Origin: Candidatus Gastranaerophilales bacterium
GTDB taxonomy: Bacteria; Cyanobacteriota; Vampirovibrionia; Gastranaerophilales; Gastranaerophilaceae
Direction: 5' to 3'
Assembly: GCA_947624665.1 (NCBI GenBank)
Contig: CANQLK010000033.1
Span: forward strand, 1 to 14,088
DNA: 14,088 nucleotides
A model generated the notes under the pieces. It saw only the letters and a program-made list of their open reading frames with translations. It was not told where the DNA came from and searched no databases. Made by a program: the position numbers and the translations under genes. Positions 1 to 6,515 of the stretch are shown piece by piece (the stretch's first letter is position 1; every line of letters starts with the position of its first letter).

Positions 1-821
1 CAATAATGCTTACAAATCCCAATACATTAGGACTATTTGAAGAAAATATATTGGAAATATCAAAATTAGTACACGAAGCAGGAGGATTATTGTATTACGA
101 CGGAGCAAACATGAATGCGATAATGGGATATACAAATCCAAAACTAATGGGATTTGATATAGTCCATATAAATCTTCATAAAACATTTTCAACACCTCAT
201 GGAGGAGGCGGCCCCGGAGCAGGCCCCGTTGGTGTTGTTGATAAGCTAAAAGAATTTTTGCCCGTACCTTCTGTAGAATTTGACGGAAAATTATACAAAA
301 GAAACTACGATAAAAAAAATACAATAGGTAAAATAAAATCGTTTTACGGAAATTTTTCCGTGCTTGTAAAAGCATACGCCTACATACTTTTAAAGGGCAA
401 AGAACTAAAAGATGTAAGTACAAGTGCAGTATTAAACGCAAACTATATGATGAACAAATTAAAAAAATATTACGAATTGCCGTTTGATAAAAAATGCATG
501 CACGAATTTGTACTTTCGGGAGAAAAACAAAAGGAGCAGGGAGTAAATACTTTAGCAATTGCAAAAAGGCTAATGGATTCCAATTTCCATCCGCCCACAA
601 TCTATTTCCCGTTAATTGTCCACGAAGCAATAATGATAGAGCCGACAGAATCAGAAACAAAAGAAAGATTGGATGATTTTATAAATACTATGATTACCAT
701 AGCTAAAGAGATAGAAGAAAATCCGCAAGAAGTATTAAAACATCCTGTCAATACACCGGTTAAAAAAGTCGATGAAACGCTTGCCGCAAGGAAACCCGAT
801 TTGGCATACAAAAAATCTTAA
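1..821 (+). CDS. gcvPB: Glycine dehydrogenase (decarboxylating) subunit 2, 5'-truncated
   Basis: This is the C-terminal part (about 272 residues) of the beta subunit of the two-subunit glycine cleavage P-protein. The enzyme is a cytosolic PLP protein that decarboxylates glycine and passes the aminomethyl group to lipoylated GcvH. The reading frame is already open at base 3, and the ATG at base 6 is an internal Met in the family motif MLTNPNTLGLFE, so it is not the start. Visible hallmarks are YYDGAN, then LHKTFSTPHGGGGPGAGP, where the Lys (59th residue counted from that Met) is the PLP Schiff-base lysine. The C-terminus is intact. Full-length homologues are about 480 residues, so roughly 200 are missing upstream. 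A hairpin follows 50 nt after the stop and probably ends the transcript. The subunit assignment is confident because the P-protein occurs here as a short separate chain with the beta-type C-terminus. Confidence 0.95.
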   Translation, partial: IMLTNPNTLGLFEENILEISKLVHEAGGLLYYDGANMNAIMGYTNPKLMGFDIVHINLHKTFSTPHGGGGPGAGPVGVVDKLKEFLPVPSVEFDGKLYKRNYDKKNTIGKIKSFYGNFSVLVKAYAYILLKGKELKDVSTSAVLNANYMMNKLKKYYELPFDKKCMHEFVLSGEKQKEQGVNTLAIAKRLMDSNFHPPTIYFPLIVHEAIMIEPTESETKERLDDFINTMITIAKEIEENPQEVLKHPVNTPVKKVDETLAARKPDLAYKKS

Positions 822-870
822 TCAAAAAATTATAAAAAAACTATTCAAAATTTTGTTAAAAAATATAAAA

Positions 871-924
871 TATATATAAAAATACATATCTTGAAAAGAT
901 ATTAAGATATGTATTTTATATATA
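871..924. terminator. Long AT-rich hairpin after gcvPB, probable bidirectional terminator
   Basis: The arms AAAATACATATCTT (879-892) and AAGATATGTATTTT (904-917) pair without mismatch around an 11-nt loop, and with one bulge the stem extends into the flanking TATATATA tracts. The outer arm is A-rich on one side and T-rich on the other, so it could stop transcription in either direction. It lies 50 nt after the gcvPB stop. GC content is low, so its strength is uncertain. Confidence 0.6.
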
Positions 925-1086
925 TTTTATAGCAATTTTATATACTCTTTTGTTTTTATATAATTAAAGAGAAATAAAAAAGGGAATTAAAAAATGTAAT
1001 TAAGTAATTAGAAATATGAATATGAAAGACGGATAAAAGAATTAACGAATATAAAGATTTAAATTCATCCTTTTTCGTACAAAAAC
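925..1086. other. Non-coding spacer between gcvPB and nifU
   Basis: This is the middle of a 383-nt gene-free stretch (822-1204). It is AT-rich and holds only trivially short open frames such as ATG AAT ATG AAA GAC GGA TAA near 1016. No protein gene, riboswitch or IscR-like operator can be recognised. It is bordered by two hairpins (871-924 and 1087-1113), so a short RNA from here is possible, but no promoter is convincing. Confidence 0.5.
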
Positions 1087-1113
1087 AGCGGAGGAACAAA
1101 TTGTTTCTCCGCT
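1087..1113. terminator. GC-rich hairpin upstream of nifU, orientation unclear
   Basis: AGCGGAGGAACA (1087-1098) pairs with TGTTTCTCCGCT (1102-1113) over 12 bp including one G-T pair, with a 3-nt loop. It is the most GC-rich element of the spacer. On the + strand it is followed by TAAAATTTAA, a poor U-tract. On the - strand it is followed by GTTTTTGT, a better one. It lies upstream of the putative nifU -10 box, so it is probably not part of the nifUS mRNA. Terminator is the most likely role; a structured small RNA end is possible. Confidence 0.45.
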
Positions 1114-1168
1114 TAAAATTTAATATTGAAAAAATTTAAGAAAATAAGTAATAGAAATTTTTTTGGAA

Positions 1169-1190
1169 TATAATAAAATGTGAAAAGGGG
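1169..1190 (+). promoter_or_regulatory. Putative nifUS -10 box and ribosome binding site
   Basis: A perfect TATAAT lies at 1169-1174 and a Shine-Dalgarno-like AGGGG at 1186-1190. A start of transcription near 1181 would leave a leader of about 24 nt. No good -35 hexamer is visible at the right distance. The AGGGG is 14 nt from the ATG at 1205, longer than usual. The nearer ATG at 1193 stops after two codons, so it does not compete as a start. Confidence 0.4.
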
Positions 1191-1204
1191 AAATGATATA
1201 AAAT

Positions 1205-2023
1205 ATGTGGGATTATTCAGAAAAAGTTATAGATCACTATAAAAATCCGAGAAATGTCGGTTCAATAGATAATGCGGATGCTGTTGGAGAAGCAGGTTCA
1301 ATAAGCTGCGGCGACATGCTAAAGTTGTATTTAAAGATTGATAAAAACGGAATAATAACGGATGCGAAGTTTCAGACCTTCGGATGCGGAAGTGCGGTAG
1401 CAAGTTCAAGCATTTTAACCGAAATGGTTATAGGAAAGCATATAGACGAGGCAAGAAAAATAACAAATAAAGATATAGTTGATGCGCTTGGAGGACTGCC
1501 GCCAGAGAAAATGCACTGTTCAGTTATGGGACATGAAGCTCTTGAAGCCGCAATTGCAGACTATTACGATGAAGAAATAACAATAAAAGATGACGAAGAC
1601 ATAGTATGTAATTGCTTTCATATCAGCAAGACATTTCTTGAAAATGAAATTAAGAATAACGGATTAAAGACAGTAGAAGACGTAATAAATTATACAAAAG
1701 CAGGTGGTGCTTGCGGAAGATGTCAGGGTAAAATAAAAGAAATTCTTAATTCCGTAAATAATAATCAGGTAAATATTGAAAAGAAACTTACAAAAACTCA
1801 ATTAATTATAAAAATTAATAATATTATCGAGAAATACATATCACCGGAATTAAGGAAAGACGGTGGAGATATTGAACTAATCGATGTCGAAGATAATAAA
1901 ATAAAGGTCAAATTATCGGGAAAATGCCAAATGTGCAATCGTTCACAGATAACTCTGACACATTTTGTTGAAGCCACATTAAAAGAACATATAGATAATA
2001 ATATAGAAATTATTCAGGTGTAA
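1205..2023 (+). CDS. nifU: NifU-type Fe-S cluster assembly scaffold, three-domain form
   Basis: NifU builds [2Fe-2S] and [4Fe-4S] clusters from sulfur delivered by NifS and hands them to apo-proteins in the cytosol. All three domains of the long NifU form are present in 272 residues. The IscU-like N-terminal domain (about 1-125) has its three scaffold cysteines C35 (SCGDM), C61 (FGCGSA) and C105 (MHCSVMG), with Asp37 beside the first. The central BFD-like [2Fe-2S] domain (about 132-180) has C135, C137, C170 and C173 in the CNC...ACGRC pattern. The Nfu-like C-terminal domain (about 195-272) carries RKDGGDIEL and C241-x2-C244. The gene is 1 nt from nifS and certainly co-transcribed with it. No nitrogenase genes are in view, and NIF-type systems also serve as the general Fe-S machinery in some anaerobes, so housekeeping use is the better guess. 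Confidence 0.96.
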   Translation: MWDYSEKVIDHYKNPRNVGSIDNADAVGEAGSISCGDMLKLYLKIDKNGIITDAKFQTFGCGSAVASSSILTEMVIGKHIDEARKITNKDIVDALGGLPPEKMHCSVMGHEALEAAIADYYDEEITIKDDEDIVCNCFHISKTFLENEIKNNGLKTVEDVINYTKAGGACGRCQGKIKEILNSVNNNQVNIEKKLTKTQLIIKINNIIEKYISPELRKDGGDIELIDVEDNKIKVKLSGKCQMCNRSQITLTHFVEATLKEHIDNNIEIIQV

Positions 2024-2024
2024 A

Positions 2025-3233
2025 ATGACAGATTCAAAAATTATATATTTAGACAACAATGCGACAACAAAAGTTGACGAGAAGGTTGTAGAAGTAATGC
2101 TTCCGTATTTTTGCGAGAAATACGGTAATCCTTCGAGTATGTATAAGCTTGGAGATAATAATTTAAAAGCGATAAAAGAAGCAAGAGAAAAGATGAAAGA
2201 TTTTTTTGGAGCAAAAGCTTCAAAAGAAATATTTTTCACGGCTTCGGGCAGTGAATCTGCGAACATGGCTATAAGAGGTGTTTTATCCGCAGATAAATCC
2301 AAGAATCATATTATAACAACGAAAGTAGAACATCCTTGTGTACTAAATGTATATAAACAACTTGAAAAAGACGGATATAACGTTACTTATGTCGGGGTTA
2401 ATTCTGACGGAGAGCTTAATAAAGAAGAGCTTTATCAAGCAGTAAATGAAAAAACGGCACTTGTATCTTGCATGTATGCAAATAATGAAACAGGTGTTAT
2501 ATTTCCGGTAGAAGAGATAGCCGAAAAAGTTAAATCGTTAAATAAGGACACAAAAGTATATGTTGATGCGGTTCAGGCAGCAGGAAAAATAAAACTGGAC
2601 GTTAAAGATACACAAATTGATTTAATGGGAATATCCGGACATAAGTTCCATGCGCCAAAAGGGATTGGAGCATTGTACGTCAAATCATCAACTTTAATCA
2701 CGCCGTTAATTATAGGCGGTCATCAGGAGAACGGTAAACGAGCAGGAACAGAGAATGTTCCGTATATAGTTGGTATGGCAAAAGCCGCCGAGTTGGCAAG
2801 TGAAAATTTAGAGTACGAATCAACAGAAATAAAGCGTTTAAGAGATAAACTTGAAACAGGTTTATTATCAAAAATATATAATGCGAGATTAAATTCATCT
2901 GCAAACAACAGGGTACCAAATACAACGAACATAGGGTTTGAATATGTTGAAGGCGAATTAATCCTGTTAAATATGAATGATTACGGAATTTGTGCAAGTT
3001 CAGGCAGTGCATGTACGTCTGGGAGTTTAGACCCCAGCCATGTTTTAAAGGCTATGGGTGTACCGTTTACCGCACTTCATGGCAGTATAAGATTCAGCCT
3101 AAGCAGATTTACAACCGAAGACGAAATTGATTATACTTTAGAGAAAATGCCGGCTATTATAGAAAAAGTAACTTCAATATCGCCTTATCAAAAAGAGCTT
3201 AACGAATTAAAAAAGAGAAAAGGTCTTATTTAA
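2025..3233 (+). CDS. nifS: Cysteine desulfurase NifS
   Basis: This PLP enzyme removes sulfur from L-cysteine to give alanine and an enzyme persulfide, which feeds NifU. The 402-residue length is normal for the NifS class. Visible residues are His103 (VEHPCV), Asp181 and Gln184 (VDAVQAAG) around the cofactor, Lys207 (SGHKFHAPKG) as the PLP lysine, and catalytic Cys330 in SSGSACTSGSLDPSHVL, the group I/NifS-type mobile loop. The ATG starts 1 nt after the nifU stop, and the end of nifU (AGGTG) provides its ribosome site, so the two are translationally coupled. Its last 8 nt overlap the convergent gene on the other strand, and no separate terminator is visible between them. The pairing with three-domain NifU makes NifS more fitting than IscS. 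Confidence 0.96.
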   Translation: MTDSKIIYLDNNATTKVDEKVVEVMLPYFCEKYGNPSSMYKLGDNNLKAIKEAREKMKDFFGAKASKEIFFTASGSESANMAIRGVLSADKSKNHIITTKVEHPCVLNVYKQLEKDGYNVTYVGVNSDGELNKEELYQAVNEKTALVSCMYANNETGVIFPVEEIAEKVKSLNKDTKVYVDAVQAAGKIKLDVKDTQIDLMGISGHKFHAPKGIGALYVKSSTLITPLIIGGHQENGKRAGTENVPYIVGMAKAAELASENLEYESTEIKRLRDKLETGLLSKIYNARLNSSANNRVPNTTNIGFEYVEGELILLNMNDYGICASSGSACTSGSLDPSHVLKAMGVPFTALHGSIRFSLSRFTTEDEIDYTLEKMPAIIEKVTSISPYQKELNELKKRKGLI

Positions 3234-3810
3234 AATATAAATAGCCAACCAAGTTCAAATCAATATTTCCGTACATAAGCCTGATACGACCGTTAGAAAT
3301 GACTTCGGCATTACAAAAAGTAACGGAATCCTGTTCCAAATCCTCTGAAGTTTGTTTTGCGGGAACGGAAAGAACGAGATGAGTGCCTTGAGATAAGTCC
3401 AGCACATACTCATTAACGGAAATTTTTCTGCAAGAAAGCTTATAATAACCCGGTTGTATATTAATACCGTTATCGCTGTACGCACTAACGGGAATAAGAA
3501 CAGTTAAAGAATTATTTAAATTATCATCAGAGAACTCACTTCCCGCAAAATTTTTTAAAGACTCGGAATCATAAACTGGAGATAACGGTTGAACCTCTTT
3601 TTTCAATTTTTGTTGTTTTTTTGAAAGCTGTTTTTCTTTTATCATTTTAACGGTGTTTTTTAATTTATTATCCGAAACTGCCTTTTGATTTTCGAAACCT
3701 TTATTAAAAACATCACTGTTTTCCCCCCAATCTGATTTGGCTTCATCAGCAAATGAAGAAAGGGTTGAAAATAAAACCATACATATAAGTATTCTCAATA
3801 TAATAATCAT
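3226..3810 (-). CDS. Exported protein of unknown function, 194 aa
   Basis: I do not recognise this family. The N-terminus (MIIILRILICMVLFSTLSSFA) is a signal peptide with a likely cleavage after Ala21, so the mature protein should be periplasmic or surface-exposed. Residues 22-75 are polar and Lys-rich around 50-72. Residues 100-194 look beta-rich, with alternating hydrophobic residues and the turns NIQPGYYKL, QGTHLVLSVPA and YGNIDLNLVGYL. Two Cys (127 and 166) remain in the mature domain. The start lacks a clear Shine-Dalgarno site. The in-frame TTG four codons in could be an alternative and would not change the signal peptide much. Its 3' end overlaps nifS by 8 nt, and it is divergent from the envelope gene at 3924. 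Confidence 0.8.
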   Translation of the reverse strand: MIIILRILICMVLFSTLSSFADEAKSDWGENSDVFNKGFENQKAVSDNKLKNTVKMIKEKQLSKKQQKLKKEVQPLSPVYDSESLKNFAGSEFSDDNLNNSLTVLIPVSAYSDNGINIQPGYYKLSCRKISVNEYVLDLSQGTHLVLSVPAKQTSEDLEQDSVTFCNAEVISNGRIRLMYGNIDLNLVGYLYFK

Positions 3811-3883
3811 AGTTATATCATACTGATTTTAAAAAATAAGTAAAGAAGAATTCAAAAAAAATCTGTTATTTTTTTTTACAATA

Positions 3884-3915
3884 TGGTATTATAATAAAGA
3901 GAAGTATATGAAGGG
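3884..3915 (+). promoter_or_regulatory. Putative extended -10 promoter and RBS for the envelope operon
   Basis: TGGTATTAT at 3884-3892 fits an extended -10 (TGnTATTAT), and it overlaps a second TATAAT at 3890-3895. A weak -35 (TGTTAT, 3864-3869) lies 17 nt upstream. The ribosome site AAGGG at 3911-3915 sits 8 nt before the ATG at 3924. The promoter is in the 113-nt divergent spacer between the two exported-protein genes. Confidence 0.45.
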
Positions 3916-3923
3916 CAAAATAC

Positions 3924-4523
3924 ATGAAAAAACATAGAAATTTGATGCTTTTATTAATATCATTAGCTTTATTTATTTATGCCGGACTGTTGAGTATATA
4001 CCCGGCAGTATTAACTTCGACATTTAATGTTCAAGATTTTGAAGATAAAATCCACCAATCAACAACATTAACAACCAAAATGGATTCCGTAAACTTCAAA
4101 ATGACTCCGAATCTGAATTTAATTATTACAATAACAAATTGGTCATCAAAATATATATACGAAGTAGAACAAGATTGTTTTGATGCTGCTGTAATTGAAC
4201 TGACAACAAACCCATTCTCAGTGTTAACAAAGAATTTTAAAATAAAAAATTTATATTTAAATAACGTAGTATTTTCAAACCAATTATTACCCGAAGGAGT
4301 TAACAAACTCGCATTTTTACCGGGTGCTTTTAATGCAAGAGTATTTGGAAAAAATAAAATTACAATTGTTCCGGACGGTAAAGTAACGGTAAAAAATTTC
4401 ACGATAAAATATATTGCACCAGATTATTATAAAGAATCAGTAAGACCGTTAGTAGAATATACAAAATCTGATGTAAAAGAATTTTTACAAAAGAGAAATT
4501 TTGTAAGCGTAAATATCAAATAA
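3924..4523 (+). CDS. Membrane-anchored AsmA-like N-terminal domain protein
   Basis: The protein has a charged start (MKKHR), one membrane segment at about residues 7-28 and an extracytoplasmic domain of about 170 residues. The pattern after the anchor resembles the beginning of AsmA-type bridge-like lipid-transfer proteins: VNFKMTPNLNLIITITN (56-72), then a run ending FDAAVIELTTNPFSVL and KNFKIKNLYLNNVVF. In those proteins a short amphipathic strand pair leads into a long beta-groove. Here the protein ends at 199 residues, while AsmA family members are usually far longer, so it may be a stand-alone adaptor or only a distant relative. The remote similarity is judged by eye. It is the first gene of a tight three-gene unit, with a 23-nt gap to the next start. 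Confidence 0.7.
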   Translation: MKKHRNLMLLLISLALFIYAGLLSIYPAVLTSTFNVQDFEDKIHQSTTLTTKMDSVNFKMTPNLNLIITITNWSSKYIYEVEQDCFDAAVIELTTNPFSVLTKNFKIKNLYLNNVVFSNQLLPEGVNKLAFLPGAFNARVFGKNKITIVPDGKVTVKNFTIKYIAPDYYKESVRPLVEYTKSDVKEFLQKRNFVSVNIK

Positions 4524-4546
4524 AATCTGTTTTTTAGAGGTAGATA

Positions 4547-4843
4547 GTGAAAAGAAATACAGTTAAAATTTTATTTATCGCAACTGTAATAATGGTTGTT
4601 TTCAGCTTAAGCAGTACTGCGGTATATATAAATGATGAAGGAGATTACGATGCGGAAGTTGATAAATTTATTCCGCAGTCCAGAGTTGTTGTAAAAAATT
4701 CCGTTTTAGCCGACAAGCTTGAAAATGCGGCACAAAAACAACTACACAATAACAAAGGTGACGAAAAATCAAAAATTCAAAAGAAAGAACCTTTAGTTCA
4801 CAAAACCGATGCAAATATTAAAAAAACCTATAAATGGTTTTAA
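4547..4843 (+). CDS. Small exported protein, 98 aa, GTG start
   Basis: This is a short protein with a signal peptide or N-terminal membrane anchor (MKRNTVKILFIATVIMVVFSL) and then an acidic segment (NDEGDYDAEVDKF). The tail is Lys- and Gln-rich (KLENAAQKQLHNN, KSKIQKKEP). No known domain is seen. The GTG start at 4547 is supported by AGAGG at 4536-4540, 6 nt upstream, and no ATG fits. It is the middle gene of the envelope unit, 23 nt after the AsmA-like gene and 25 nt before the 11-residue-repeat gene. A role beside those two envelope proteins is inferred from position only. Confidence 0.72.
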   Translation: MKRNTVKILFIATVIMVVFSLSSTAVYINDEGDYDAEVDKFIPQSRVVVKNSVLADKLENAAQKQLHNNKGDEKSKIQKKEPLVHKTDANIKKTYKWF

Positions 4844-4868
4844 ATATAATAAAGTAAAGGAGAAGAGG

Positions 4869-5711
4869 ATGAAAAGAATATTATTTACACTGGTTATTGC
4901 CGGCTTAATGGGTATGTCATGTGAAGCGGCAACACAAGCAAAAACAGCAGCAAAAGTTTCAAAACCTAAAGTTCAGGTTCAAACGGTGAAAAAAGAATCT
5001 GCATTAACAACAGCTGTAAAAGAATCAAAGAATGCGGTAAAAAACGGAGTTGAAAAGACTGCACAAGGCGCTAAGACAGTAACCACAAAAACAACGGAAG
5101 GTGTTAAATCAGCAGCTACCAAAACAGCAGAAGGCGCTAAAACCGTAACCACAAAAACAACAGAGGGTGTTAAATCAGCAGCTTCAAAAACAGCTGAAGG
5201 TGCAAAAGCAGTAACAACAAAAACAACCGACGGTGTTAAAGCAGCGGCTTCAAAAACAGCTGAAGGCGCAAAAGCGGTAACAACAAAAACAACCGACGGT
5301 GTTAAATCCGTAGCTACAAAAACAACGGAAAGCGTAAAATCTTTAACAGATAAACCTGAAACAACAGTATCACCGGAAGAGGCATTAAAAACTAACTTAA
5401 AATTAAAAGAAGAAGATTTAAAAACAAATATTGAAAAAGCAAAATCGGATATAAAAACTCAACAAGATGCTGCAAAAGCTGAAAAAGAAGCAAAGATCGA
5501 AAAAATCAAATCAGATTTAAAAACGAAACAAGATGAAGCACAAGCTAAACAAGACGAAAGAGATGCAAATATTGAAAAAATCAAATCAGATTTAAAAACC
5601 AAACAAGATGCTGCAAAAGCTGATTTAGAAAAAACGAAATCAGATTTAAAACAATCAAAAGAAGATACTTTAAATACTTTAAATACATTAAAAAATATTA
5701 ATAAACAGTAA
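4869..5711 (+). CDS. Exported 11-residue-repeat (LEA/synuclein-like) and coiled-coil protein
   Basis: The start at 4869 is preferred over an in-frame ATG 60 nt upstream because AAGGAG (4857-4862) lies 6 nt before it and the resulting N-terminus is a clear signal peptide (MKRILFTLVIAGLMGMS). The protein has 280 residues. Residues 63-161 are nine tandem 11-mers alternating KTAEGAKTVTT and KTTEGVKSAAT. The period of 11, Lys at positions 1 and 7, and alternating Ala/Val/Thr predict an amphipathic helix, as in LEA group 3 proteins and the KTKEGV repeats of synucleins. Residues 175-270 form a charged helix with repeats of EKIKSDLKTKQD at 22- and 25-residue spacing, likely coiled coil. The Cys at 18 is not in a good lipobox. 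Function is unknown; membrane or envelope protection, or a surface fibre, are inferences. It closes the operon and is followed by an intrinsic terminator. Confidence 0.85.
   Translation: MKRILFTLVIAGLMGMSCEAATQAKTAAKVSKPKVQVQTVKKESALTTAVKESKNAVKNGVEKTAQGAKTVTTKTTEGVKSAATKTAEGAKTVTTKTTEGVKSAASKTAEGAKAVTTKTTDGVKAAASKTAEGAKAVTTKTTDGVKSVATKTTESVKSLTDKPETTVSPEEALKTNLKLKEEDLKTNIEKAKSDIKTQQDAAKAEKEAKIEKIKSDLKTKQDEAQAKQDERDANIEKIKSDLKTKQDAAKADLEKTKSDLKQSKEDTLNTLNTLKNINKQ
5055..5351 (+). repeat. Tandem 66-bp repeat, 4.5 copies (nine 33-bp half-units)
   Basis: Units begin at 5055, 5121, 5187 and 5253, with a final half-unit at 5319. Each 66-bp unit encodes two 11-residue segments. The 66-bp copies are more alike than the two 33-bp halves within one copy, so growth by duplication of the 66-bp unit after an older 33-bp doubling is likely. 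The copies differ mainly at third positions and in A/S/T and E/D swaps, so the reading frame and helix pattern have been kept under selection. Confidence 0.9.
5499..5610 (+). repeat. Direct repeat of 37 bp inside the coiled-coil coding region
   Basis: The segments 5499-5535 and 5574-5610 differ at a single base (G5525 against C5600). Both encode EKIKSDLKTKQD, 25 codons apart. A more diverged copy (EKAKSDIKTQQD) lies 22 codons before the first. This second repeat family is separate from the 11-residue array upstream. Confidence 0.85.
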
Positions 5712-5732
5712 AAATAAAAAATAGCAAAAAGC

Positions 5733-5770
5733 AAAAAAACAGAGAGGTTTATAATCTCTCTGTTTTTTTT
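5733..5770 (+). terminator. Intrinsic terminator ending the 3924-5711 operon
   Basis: ACAGAGAG pairs with CTCTCTGT around a 9-nt loop. Seven A residues before the stem face a run of T residues after it, which lengthens the stem and supplies the U-tract. It starts 21 nt after the repeat-protein stop and ends just before a TTGACA box, so the next gene is transcribed separately. Confidence 0.9.
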
Positions 5771-5772
5771 TA

Positions 5773-5819
5773 TTGACAAGAACAAAAAAAGCAATGTACA
5801 GTATAAATATAAAGAGGAG
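5773..5819 (+). promoter_or_regulatory. Promoter and RBS of the second repeat protein
   Basis: A perfect -35 TTGACA is at 5773-5778. The best -10 is TACAGT at 5797-5802 (18-nt spacer); TATAAA at 5802-5807 is nearer consensus but 23 nt away. A start near 5809 leaves a short leader that contains the strong ribosome site GAGGAG (5814-5819), 10 nt before the ATG at 5830. The TTG of the -35 box could be misread as an upstream in-frame start codon. Confidence 0.55.
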
Positions 5820-5829
5820 TAGTGTATAT

Positions 5830-6480
5830 ATGAAAAAGAATACAATAATAACGGCAGCGGTAACGGCAATACTTATAATATGTATAAATAATCAGGGGTT
5901 TTCGGCAGATAATCAAACAACGCTGACTAAACAAGAAACGGAAAAGAATATTATAACAACAAACACGGCAGCTTCAGAAACAAAAAGTCTAGAAAACAGA
6001 ACTATAATTGCAGCAAAATCAGCCGAAAATAAAACGGCAAAAGCTGTAAAATCAGCAGCAGACAAAACCACATTAAAGACTAAACAAATAGCAAATAAAG
6101 CTGCAAAAGCAACTAAAGAAGCAACAAAAAAGACTGTAGAATCAACAAAGAATATTACAAATAAAGCTATAGACGAAACAAAGGAATTTTTTGATGACCT
6201 TCCGACATATAAAGAAATAACAACTGAAAATTTGGAAAAAGAAGCAGCAATTAAAAAAATTAAATACGAAAAGAAAGAATTAAAAGCGGCATATAATTCC
6301 AGAATAAAAGATACCAATGCAAAAATAAAAGCAACAGAGAAGTCAACATTAATATCCGAAACGGAAAGAAGGAACAGAATTCATTTGCTTAATATGCAAG
6401 TAAGTGAACTTGAAAAAGAAAGAGATACAGCAATAAAGAAATACGATTTAAAATTAAAAGAAATAAGAAATAAGAAATAG
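5830..6480 (+). CDS. Second exported 11-residue-repeat and coiled-coil protein
   Basis: This 216-residue protein has a signal peptide (MKKNTIITAAVTAILIICI, cleavage near GFSA). Residues 57-122 hold six contiguous 11-residue units beginning RTIIAAKSAEN, KTAKAVKSAAD, KTTLKTKQIAN, KAAKATKEATK, KTVESTKNITN and KAIDETKEFFD. Position 1 is always Lys or Arg and position 7 always Lys, the same register as the protein encoded just upstream. Residues 130-216 are a highly charged Lys/Glu helix, likely coiled coil. The build (signal peptide, 11-mer array, charged helix) thus matches its neighbour, although sequence identity is low and the DNA repeat has decayed. They are probably ancient paralogues or convergently maintained partners. 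Start 5830 follows GAGGAG and yields a proper signal peptide. The gap to the transporter gene is 35 nt. Function is unknown. Confidence 0.83.
   Translation: MKKNTIITAAVTAILIICINNQGFSADNQTTLTKQETEKNIITTNTAASETKSLENRTIIAAKSAENKTAKAVKSAADKTTLKTKQIANKAAKATKEATKKTVESTKNITNKAIDETKEFFDDLPTYKEITTENLEKEAAIKKIKYEKKELKAAYNSRIKDTNAKIKATEKSTLISETERRNRIHLLNMQVSELEKERDTAIKKYDLKLKEIRNKK
5998..6195 (+). repeat. Six degenerate 11-residue (33-bp) coding repeats
   Basis: The array is visible at protein level only: six units with Lys/Arg at position 1, Thr or Ala at position 2 and Lys at position 7. Nucleotide identity between units is weak, unlike the fresh 66-bp repeats of the upstream gene. This suggests an older array held by selection on helix geometry. 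Confidence 0.75.
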
Positions 6481-6515
6481 AAATACCAACAAAAAAGGAT
6501 TGAGAGAAGCGGTTT

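Noticed and set aside
10..660. Long - strand open frame opposite gcvPB
   Set aside because: It is a shadow of a clear gcvPB reading frame; its translation is Leu-rich with no domain and no ribosome site.
1024..1037. AAAGACGGATAAA shared with the terminator at 11233-11245
   Set aside because: The copy near 1024 has no matching second arm and no hairpin; a 13-nt match in AT-rich DNA is probably chance.
4809..4868. Upstream in-frame ATG start for the first repeat protein
   Set aside because: It overlaps the preceding gene, has no ribosome site and would bury the signal peptide behind 20 charged residues. AAGGAG precedes the ATG at 4869.
5773..5829. Upstream in-frame TTG start for the second repeat protein
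   Set aside because: The TTG belongs to a perfect TTGACA -35 box directly after a terminator. The ATG at 5830 has GAGGAG upstream and gives a proper signal peptide.
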